In this document: positions 7,158 through 11,484 of the stretch, piece by piece | Layout: every line of letters starts with the position of its first letter | How positions within the stretch are numbered: the first letter of the stretch is position 1 | Assembly: GCA_021792355.1 (NCBI GenBank) | Contig: JAJYUV010000029.1 | Coordinates: forward strand, 1-11,484 | DNA from: Thermoplasmata archaeon | GTDB lineage: Archaea > Thermoplasmatota > Thermoplasmata > Thermoplasmatales > GCA-001856825 | Reading direction: 5' to 3' | DNA: 11,484 nucleotides | Position numbers and translations under genes: made by a program | Notes under the pieces: generated by a model | The model's database searches: none | What the model was told of the DNA's origin: nothing | What the model saw: only the letters and a program-made list of their open reading frames with translations

Positions 7158-7829
7158 TCATCTAACTCGATTAGTTCCTTTAGCAACATTTTGAATCCCT
7201 GTGGAACATCCTCGTAACAAGGGACATTCAATGCAGATAGGATTATTTGACTTGCAGATTAGTGACGCAAGATCTATAATTGAATAAGCAAATTCAGCCG
7301 GATCAGCGTTTTCAGATAATTCATTATACCATAGCCTAATTTTCAAGCTTCTTCTGGTTGAATCAGTGAAAGCATTTCCCTTTACTCTTGAGATTACCCT
7401 GACAGTATTCGTGTCAATAAGCGGTTCACGCTGTTTGAAGGCGAAAATTCTAATGGCAGATGCAATATAATCCCCAATGCCCGGAAGTAGCATGAGCCTC
7501 TTTTTTTCGACTGGCAAATTTCCTTTATATTCGTGACAAATCTGACTGCTAGCATTTCGAAGCAATACAACCCTCCATTTCAAACCCAAAGGACGTAGAA
7601 TTTCTGTGAGTTCGCTTTCACTTCCTTGTGAAATTGCGTAAAATGAAGGAAATCTATTGATAAATTCCCCGTACACTGTTAAAACATTATTGGCGCGTGT
7701 CCGGTGAAGTAAGGTTTCAGCAATGAAGATATTGTACAGATCGTGATCGAACCTCCACAGGAACGATCTACCATTTAATCTCCACCAATCTATCAATTTG
7801 TCCACGGAATCGAGCGCTGTGGGTGTCAT
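7158..7829 (-). CDS. HhH-GPD DNA glycosylase with 4Fe-4S cluster, MIG-like (T:G mismatch)
   Basis: Endonuclease III-fold DNA glycosylase of 223 residues, a usual length. The helix-hairpin-helix is LLPGIGDYIASAI (114-126), the catalytic aspartate is Asp139 in LIDTNTVRVI, and the iron-sulfur loop is Cys192-x6-Cys199-x2-Cys202-x5-Cys208. The residue after PGIGD is Tyr121. Endonuclease III has Lys there and MutY has Ser, while the archaeal G:T mismatch glycosylase MIG has Tyr. The N-terminal WR...ETLLHRT...V...Y..F segment also follows MIG and MutY. In Methanothermobacter plasmid pFV1, mig sits beside a GGCC cytosine methyltransferase gene. Here the gene starts six bases after the methyltransferase stop on the same strand. 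The likely role is removing thymine from T:G pairs left by m5C deamination at the methylated sites. There is no Shine-Dalgarno site, so it is probably translated by coupling. Confidence 0.88.
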   Translation of the reverse strand: MTPTALDSVDKLIDWWRLNGRSFLWRFDHDLYNIFIAETLLHRTRANNVLTVYGEFINRFPSFYAISQGSESELTEILRPLGLKWRVVLLRNASSQICHEYKGNLPVEKKRLMLLPGIGDYIASAIRIFAFKQREPLIDTNTVRVISRVKGNAFTDSTRRSLKIRLWYNELSENADPAEFAYSIIDLASLICKSNNPICIECPLLRGCSTGIQNVAKGTNRVR

Positions 7830-7835
7830 TTGAGG

Positions 7836-8771
7836 TCAGAATCTATACTGATTTATGTGCTTCAGAACATGTTCTGCAAGAACCTTTGAGAAAACCGGAC
7901 TGACAGAATCCACAAGCATCTGGTATCTCTCTCCTATGTGCATTTCCGCTGGGAAAGTGAACCCATGATTGAATCCCATTATCCGGGAAACTTCGAGAAT
8001 TGAAAGAACACGAACAGAAGGATCAAAAGGGTCAGCTTCAGGTGGAAGTATGTAAGTCTTCATAACATTGCCAAAAGAGGGCGCAGGTAAATCCCAGTTG
8101 AGAATTTTCCAGCCATATTTACCGGTCTTATACTTTTCTGCATACTTGTGAATGGTTTTCAAATTTGGCCATTCGTGGTCAATCAATTTGCCTCTTTCCA
8201 AGTGTCTGAACTGCTCTATGGCATTTCGAACGGACTGCGAGGGTCTCTTGTCCTTCTTGATTTCTTCAATGAAGTTGTCTGCGGAACCATTCAACAACCC
8301 CACAACAAAGAGTCTCCTTCTAGAAATGGCGGCTCCATAATCTGAATACTTAACGATAGTTGGATGAACGGAATAGCCGAGCTTTCTAAGACTATCCAAG
8401 TGACCCATGAATCCAGAATCACTACCAAGAGCAGGTACGTTTTCTATTATGAATATTCTCGGCATCAGATACTTGATATGATCTATGAACCTGCCTACAA
8501 GTCTGTAATCACGATGACCTTCAGTTCTTCTTGACTGATTCACTGGAGACCATGGCTTACAGGGTGGACCACCAATAAGTATATCCCAGTCACCATGAAT
8601 GAGGGATTTTCCTATGTCCTTTTGAATAAATGTACCAGTTGTCAACTCCTGATAAACCCTTCCGACACTACTGGATATATCCACTCCCGTGACATTGAAT
8701 CCACTTCGCGAAAACCCAGACGAGAGCCCTCCGATTCCACTGAAGAGATCAAGGACCTTGAAAGCTCTCAT
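7836..8771 (-). CDS. DNA cytosine-C5 methyltransferase
   Basis: Enzyme of 311 residues that would transfer a methyl group from S-adenosylmethionine to C5 of cytosine. Its motifs are in the usual order: I, DLFSGIGGLSSGF (8-20, SAM site); IV, GGPPCKPWS with catalytic Cys71; VI, IENVP with Glu110; VIII, ISRRRLFVVG (149-158). The short recognition region (about 185-230) is followed by motif IX, PAPSFGNVMKTYILPP. Motif X reads RYQMLVDSVSPVF (282-294) instead of the common GNSVP form. I recall a similar RYQM-x-(A/V)D(A/S)VSPVF ending in a subgroup of these enzymes, so it may be normal. The target sequence cannot be read from the protein. It is first of a two-gene minus-strand operon with the MIG-like glycosylase and converges on the DGQHR/GHKL operon. 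The likely role is marking self DNA for that module. Confidence 0.93.
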   Translation of the reverse strand: MRAFKVLDLFSGIGGLSSGFSRSGFNVTGVDISSSVGRVYQELTTGTFIQKDIGKSLIHGDWDILIGGPPCKPWSPVNQSRRTEGHRDYRLVGRFIDHIKYLMPRIFIIENVPALGSDSGFMGHLDSLRKLGYSVHPTIVKYSDYGAAISRRRLFVVGLLNGSADNFIEEIKKDKRPSQSVRNAIEQFRHLERGKLIDHEWPNLKTIHKYAEKYKTGKYGWKILNWDLPAPSFGNVMKTYILPPEADPFDPSVRVLSILEVSRIMGFNHGFTFPAEMHIGERYQMLVDSVSPVFSKVLAEHVLKHINQYRF

Positions 8772-8793
8772 GATGTTAAGTATTATATCTGAA

Positions 8794-8804
8794 CGGATAA
8801 AATT
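8794..8804 (-). promoter_or_regulatory. candidate box A of the methyltransferase operon
   Basis: On the minus strand ATTTTATCC is centred about 28 bases before the ATG at 8771, the spacing for a leaderless mRNA. No Shine-Dalgarno site is seen. A second A/T element, ATATAATAC, lies closer (about 9-17 bases before the start) and is less well placed. Confidence 0.4.
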
Positions 8805-8880
8805 TTCTCCTCTGCCAGGTAATTTCTTCGGAGTATTTCCGAAAAAATTGCACTTAACATTTTATCTTTAATGTTGTGAA

Positions 8881-8908
8881 CCTTAATTCCGCAAGATCTT
8901 AGGGGATA
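8881..8908 (+). repeat. IS B terminal inverted repeat, transposase 3' side
   Basis: Begins CCTTAATTCCGCAAGATC and contains the transposase stop codon. It matches the reverse complement of 10364-10391 at 20 of 28 positions and resembles 1062-1092 of IS A. Confidence 0.75.
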
Positions 8909-10277
8909 ACTTCAACCCGAATAGATCAGCCATTTTCTGTGATTTCTCCGGTATCTCTGCAAGGGATATCCTCGCACCGTGAACCATGGCATAGATCTTC
9001 GACAGTTCCAGTATGGCCTCCTTCACCGATATCTCCGGTGACATCCCCTTTGCCTTCAGCGCCCCGAGAATCCTGAAATGGATATACAGGGATACGAACG
9101 ACAGGATGAAGTATCCCCTTATCCCGTCCGTGGAGTGCAGGTATCCCCTGTCATTCTCAAGCTCGTTCTTCATGGCGTCAAATGCCTGTTCCACCTCCTC
9201 CCTCATCTTGTACATCCCGTATATGTCCTCAGGATCGCCGTCCATGTTGGAGAGGATGGAGAACTTTCCCAGTCCAGGCATCTCCTCATCGAGATCCTTC
9301 TGCGTCTTTGTCCCCTCCCCTATTTTCCTTATCAGGCTGGTTTCCTCCTCTGCCCTCATCACGGTATCCTCGTACATGTACAGGAATTTCCCCTCTATTT
9401 CCTTCTTCCCGGAATTTATGCCACGATCCATGTAGATGAACGATCTGCCAAGCTTCATGGAGCAGTCTACAATCCTGAAGTTCCTCTTTCTGGCCACAAT
9501 GAAGAATATGCCCTTCCGCTTTGGTATATCGTATGATGCGAGACCGCGATCGGCAACGATGACGCTGCTCTTCATATCATACTGATCGACGATGGAGTCG
9601 TAAGCCTTCATGTCCCTGACCGATCCCGGTATCGGCTCCATTATTACAGGCATGTGCCGTTTCCCTGAGAATATGAGGGCAAATCCAATCTCATCGAGGT
9701 TTCTGTGCTCATGGTTGTATCCCTTCTCTGCAAGATTCACGTTCTGTGACCTGGAGACTATGCTTGGCAGGTCAAACAGGAGAAAGTCGTCCCTGTTGAT
9801 CAGCGACCTGAAGAACCTGTACTGTGCATTATGATCGGATCCGATGATCCTGATCTTTTCCGATAGCGTACTGGGTGACAGGGAGGCGTCAATCTGCCCT
9901 GACGCATGGAGTTTCTCCCAACTGCTCTTTATGAGTTTGAGGGGCTGGCTGTCCATGACCCTGACAACGGATATTGCAATGATCTCCCTCCAGTGATCCG
10001 GAAAACGCCTTTTCAACTCGGGAACAAGGTCCCATGCCATGGTCATGAGGAGTTCGGAATTCCCGAACTCGAATATGCTCCGGTTATTCTTCTCCACAAG
10101 GCCGTTCTCATCGATCCGTCCGAGATATTCAGATACCTTGACCCTCCTCTTCCTTTCCTTATCCCATTCTGTCGTGGATCTGTACAGGTAATGGCTGTTG
10201 CCTATCTTTTTCACTTCCACCGGGATATTCCTCTCCCTGCCGATCTTCCTGGCAGCCTCAAGGATGTGTTCATCCAC
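8883..10277 (-). CDS. DDE transposase of IS B (IS4 superfamily, IS1634-like)
   Basis: Intact transposase of 464 residues that would cut and join the ends of its element. The catalytic triad is Asp169 (LLFDLPSI), Asp243 (VADRGLAS) and Glu363 in YKMREEVEQAFDAMK. The last fits Y-x2-R-x3-E-x6-K exactly (Tyr356, Arg359, Glu363, Lys370), the IS4-superfamily signature. A basic N-terminus with a WDKERKRRVKVSEYLGRI segment (38-55) precedes the catalytic core and probably binds the ends. It is homologous to the broken transposase of IS A along its length but clearly diverged: compare IPGSVRDMKAYDS with VPGSVSGIDTLRK. The start is GTG at 10277 without a Shine-Dalgarno site; internal GTG codons near residues 20-22 are possible alternatives. 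The gene could be active, and might act on the related IS A ends, but that is inference. Confidence 0.9.
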   Translation of the reverse strand: MDEHILEAARKIGRERNIPVEVKKIGNSHYLYRSTTEWDKERKRRVKVSEYLGRIDENGLVEKNNRSIFEFGNSELLMTMAWDLVPELKRRFPDHWREIIAISVVRVMDSQPLKLIKSSWEKLHASGQIDASLSPSTLSEKIRIIGSDHNAQYRFFRSLINRDDFLLFDLPSIVSRSQNVNLAEKGYNHEHRNLDEIGFALIFSGKRHMPVIMEPIPGSVRDMKAYDSIVDQYDMKSSVIVADRGLASYDIPKRKGIFFIVARKRNFRIVDCSMKLGRSFIYMDRGINSGKKEIEGKFLYMYEDTVMRAEEETSLIRKIGEGTKTQKDLDEEMPGLGKFSILSNMDGDPEDIYGMYKMREEVEQAFDAMKNELENDRGYLHSTDGIRGYFILSFVSLYIHFRILGALKAKGMSPEISVKEAILELSKIYAMVHGARISLAEIPEKSQKMADLFGLKLSPKILRN

Positions 10278-10307
10278 GTATTCAGTAACAGGGAATACAT
10301 TAGAAAA

Positions 10308-10337
10308 CGTTTATCTGGCTTCACAACCAGATAAATG
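10308..10337. repeat. hairpin in the leader of IS B
   Basis: TTTATCTGG (10310-10318) and CCAGATAAA (10327-10335) are perfect complements around an 8-base loop. The stem extends by one G-T and one C-G pair to 10308/10337. It lies between the element's end and the transposase start. Such hairpins can damp transposase made by read-through from outside; that role is inferred. Confidence 0.6.
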
Positions 10338-10363
10338 CAGGTTCCATAGAATTTTGATTTATT

Positions 10364-10391
10364 TATCCACTAAGAAAATGGGAAATTAGAG
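10364..10391 (-). repeat. IS B terminal inverted repeat, transposase 5' side
   Basis: Reverse complement begins CTCTAATTTCCCATTTTC and pairs with 8881-8908 at 20 of 28 positions. It is weaker than the pair of IS A, so the exact end may be off by a few bases. Confidence 0.65.
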
Positions 10392-10404
10392 TATATATTC
10401 ACAC

Positions 10405-10458
10405 GAACAAGTTCAAACGAATATATATTCGTATAATTTGACAAAATAGACATTTTGT
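10405..10458. repeat. cluster of palindromes between IS B and the coiled-coil gene
   Basis: Three inverted repeats lie within 54 A/T-rich bases: GAAC-AA-GTTC (10405-10414), a perfect 16-bp palindrome ACGAATATATATTCGT (10417-10432), and ACAAAAT-agac-ATTTTGT (10441-10458). A TATATATTC word also occurs directly repeated at 10392-10400 and 10422-10430. This could be an operator region for the gene that follows, an old replication or integration region, or a preferred insertion target. Nothing in the window decides which. Confidence 0.6.
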
Positions 10459-10507
10459 AAAATCCTTTATTCTACGAGGTTTTTAGGGATGCTTCTTTCA
10501 TCATGGA

Positions 10508-10519
10508 ATTTATATATTT
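10508..10519 (+). promoter_or_regulatory. box A of the coiled-coil protein gene
   Basis: A strong A/T element, TTTATATATTTT, lies about 34 bases before the ATG at 10548. It predicts a short leader of about ten bases. Confidence 0.5.
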
Positions 10520-10547
10520 TCTATTGAATGGCATTTTAGGGAATACC

Positions 10548-10949
10548 ATGACAAAGAAGAAAGAAAATAGCTTAGGTGATACGAGCGAGAAGGAACCGAA
10601 TTCGGATGCCCTTGGGGATCTTCTGAGACAGAGGGCCGAGGTAGTAGAAAAGATAGAGACGCAAAAGGAGTCAATACTCAAGGAGATTGAAGAGACCAAG
10701 GCCGAAGCGGAGAAACACAGAATAGCCCTTGAAGTTGCCCTAACGAGGGTAAAGGAACTTGAAGACCTCGTGGGAATACATAGAAACGGAAGAAACAAGA
10801 AAACTGGAAAGTTAAAGGATCCACAAACCGGCACCGTATACGCTTCGTACGCTGAAGCCTGTGCAAAGAGTGACATTCAGGTCGGAACAGCATCAGCTCA
10901 CCGGAAGGGGATGGCAAGCAAGGGAAATGAACTGGAAGTCATGAGCTGA
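10548..10949 (+). CDS. coiled-coil protein with small C-terminal module, function unknown
   Basis: Soluble, highly charged protein of 133 residues. It has a polar N-terminus, then a long heptad-rich helix (about 22-76, with LLRQRAEVVEKIE and LTRVKELEDLV) that should form a coiled coil. A basic linker follows (HRNGRNKKTGKLKD, 78-91). The compact C-terminal module contains TGTVYASYAEACAKSDI (94-110) and then GTASAHRKG. The YxSYAEA-like part resembles short helical DNA-binding modules such as NUMOD1, but the match is loose. A dimeric DNA-binding or regulatory protein is the best guess. The frame opens earlier, at ATG 10503, but that would put the TATA element inside the gene, so I chose 10548. 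It stands alone between IS B and the tRNA gene and ends in a terminator. Confidence 0.7.
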   Translation: MTKKKENSLGDTSEKEPNSDALGDLLRQRAEVVEKIETQKESILKEIEETKAEAEKHRIALEVALTRVKELEDLVGIHRNGRNKKTGKLKDPQTGTVYASYAEACAKSDIQVGTASAHRKGMASKGNELEVMS

Positions 10950-10963
10950 CTTCCCTCTTTTTT
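10934..10963 (+). terminator. hairpin plus T-run terminator overlapping the stop codon
   Basis: GGAAGTC (10934-10940) and GACTTCC (10948-10954) form a perfect 7-bp stem with a 7-base loop, followed by a six-T run at 10958-10963. The TGA stop (10947-10949) lies at the foot of the 3' arm. The T-run alone would be a normal archaeal terminator; the hairpin makes it look bacterial-style. Confidence 0.65.
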
Positions 10964-11217
10964 CCAGAATCTCTTGTTTGAAACAAACTCGGCTGACCCT
11001 CCATTTTATGGACATTATTCCCATTCTGTGTGCTCATGCATGAAATCGGCCAGAGAACCTGATTTTTCCTTCATGGGTCATTTGACTGGGAAAGTTCCCA
11101 TTTTGGCTCAATCTGATTAGTTGCTTAAAGTGCCTTTATACCCTTACCTCTTCTGTGGAAAAACGTAGGCATTTTAGAAGAGATTTCTTTGATGCCGATT
11201 TGACCCGAAAAGTGGTA
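10964..11217. other. non-coding stretch before the tRNA gene 3' end
   Basis: No credible gene is seen. It holds two small inverted repeats: TTGTTT-G-AAACAA (10974-10986) and TGGGAA-AG-TTCCCA (11087-11100). The AAAA at about 11207-11210 reads TTTT on the minus strand and may end tRNA transcription. Confidence 0.4.
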
Positions 11218-11302
11218 TGCGGAGGGCCGGATTCGAACCGGCGAATCCCTACGGAAATGGACCCTAAATCCATCGCCTTTAACCTAGCTCGACAACCTCC
11301 GC
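11218..11302 (-). tRNA. tRNA-Leu (anticodon UAG)
   Basis: An 85-nt class II tRNA. The acceptor arm is GCGGAGG paired with CCTCCGC, followed by discriminator A. The T arm reads GCCGGTTCGAATCCGGC, the anticodon stem ATGGA/TCCAT encloses the loop TTTAGGG with anticodon TAG, and a long variable arm is present. It reads CUN leucine codons. No CCA is encoded and no intron is seen. The gene is complete. Its 3' end faces the IS-bounded block, a typical side for integrating elements. Confidence 0.95.
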
Positions 11303-11327
11303 GCAGGGGGACTTCCAATCGTTACAA

Positions 11328-11338
11328 GAATTAAATAC
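11328..11338. promoter_or_regulatory. TATA-like element between the tRNA-Leu and the rightmost gene
   Basis: GTATTTAATT on the minus strand is centred about 31 bases before the tRNA 5' end, right for a start just upstream of the mature end. Read on the plus strand the same bases (ATTAAATAC) lie about 24 bases before the GTG at 11358. One element could serve both directions. Confidence 0.5.
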
Positions 11339-11357
11339 ATTCTACATATGAGAATTT

Positions 11358-11484
11358 GTGGTATTTGCCATAGATCAGGAGAAGGCATCGAAATTGTTAT
11401 CTTCGGGAAATCACGCGTTAATTCTCCTGAATGCAGACGAAGCCCACTTTTCCAGAATTTTTGGCAAGCTGGAATTCATCACTG
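11358..11484 (+). CDS. start of an unidentified gene, cut by the window end
   Basis: An open frame of 42 codons from GTG 11358 to the window edge. It reads MVFAIDQEKASKLL, then HALILLNADEAHFSRIFGKLEF. The composition and amphipathic pattern are those of a real soluble protein, better than the two other plus frames here. There is no Shine-Dalgarno site, but a TATA-like element sits about 24 bases upstream, so a leaderless GTG start fits. The competing frame from ATG 11348 is also open to the edge (45 codons) but has an unlikely cysteine- and arginine-rich make-up. I do not recognise the family from this much. Confidence 0.45.
   Translation, partial: MVFAIDQEKASKLLSSGNHALILLNADEAHFSRIFGKLEFIT

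Larger units (their letters stand above)
8881..10391 (-). mobile_element. IS B: IS4-superfamily (IS1634-like) insertion sequence, intact transposase
   Basis: An element of about 1,510 bases with 28-bp imperfect terminal inverted repeats (20 of 28 identical) and one intact transposase gene. The ends are of the same kind as in IS A: CCTTAA at the 3' side, and a TTAG-GG core further in. I see no target-site duplication at these boundaries. The orientation is the same as IS A, so the two form a direct-repeat pair around the six-gene block. Confidence 0.8.

Noticed and set aside
7158..7829. Restriction endonuclease or MutY adenine glycosylase as the identity of this gene
   Set aside because: Tyr121 in the PGIGDY motif and the methyltransferase neighbour fit MIG better, and no C-terminal MutT-like domain is present.
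9013..9536. Long plus-strand open frames opposite the IS B transposase (up to 152 codons)
   Set aside because: They arise from the codon pattern of the real gene, are low in complexity (Ser/Pro-rich) and have no homology that I recognise.
11218..11245. tRNA-Leu 3' end as an attachment site for the whole island
   Set aside because: I found no second copy of the tRNA 3' end to the left within this window and no integrase gene. The idea stays open beyond the window.
1..11484. CRISPR array
   Set aside because: No regularly spaced direct repeats of 20-40 bases are visible.

Overview
The window looks archaeal, most likely from an acidophilic euryarchaeon of the Thermoplasmata. Several genes have TATA-like (box A) elements about 25 bases before a start codon with no ribosome site, which suggests leaderless mRNAs. 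Other genes carry archaeal Shine-Dalgarno sites (GGAGG, GGAGGTGAT). AGA/AGG and ATA codons are frequent, and there is a class II tRNA-Leu without an encoded CCA. The taxon is inferred from style, not from a marker gene.

Layout, left to right. A small four-helix membrane protein with an internal two-fold repeat, resembling a half-size CtaA/COX15 protein, lies on the minus strand (89-505). A mostly non-coding stretch follows and holds a possible small broken gene (776-999). Then comes insertion sequence A (1062-2520), an IS4-superfamily element of IS1634-like type. It has imperfect terminal inverted repeats and a transposase broken by one extra base. At the far side, insertion sequence B (8881-10391) is a diverged relative in the same orientation with an intact 464-residue transposase. 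The two elements bracket a block of six genes.

The bracketed block is the interesting part. On the plus strand is a tightly packed four-gene operon (2623-7124) whose genes overlap at their stop and start codons. It encodes a DGQHR-domain protein (the domain of DndB and DpdB), a GHKL ATPase related to the MutL/Hsp90/MORC group, and two proteins I cannot assign securely. Convergent to it on the minus strand are a cytosine-C5 DNA methyltransferase and an endonuclease III-fold glycosylase with an iron-sulfur cluster and the active-site tyrosine of the G:T mismatch enzyme MIG. The simplest reading is an epigenetic defence (restriction-like) system. The methyltransferase would mark self DNA, the glycosylase would repair T:G mismatches left by m5C deamination (the job Vsr does in bacteria), and the DGQHR/GHKL/unknown module would act on unmarked DNA. 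No classical nuclease motif is visible. A perfect 10-bp inverted repeat straddles the TATA-like element of the plus-strand operon and is a good operator candidate.

Right of IS B are a cluster of palindromes, a small coiled-coil protein gene with a hairpin-plus-T-run terminator at its stop codon, a tRNA-Leu(UAG) gene on the minus strand, and the start of a plus-strand gene that runs off the window. The last two appear to diverge from one TATA-like element.
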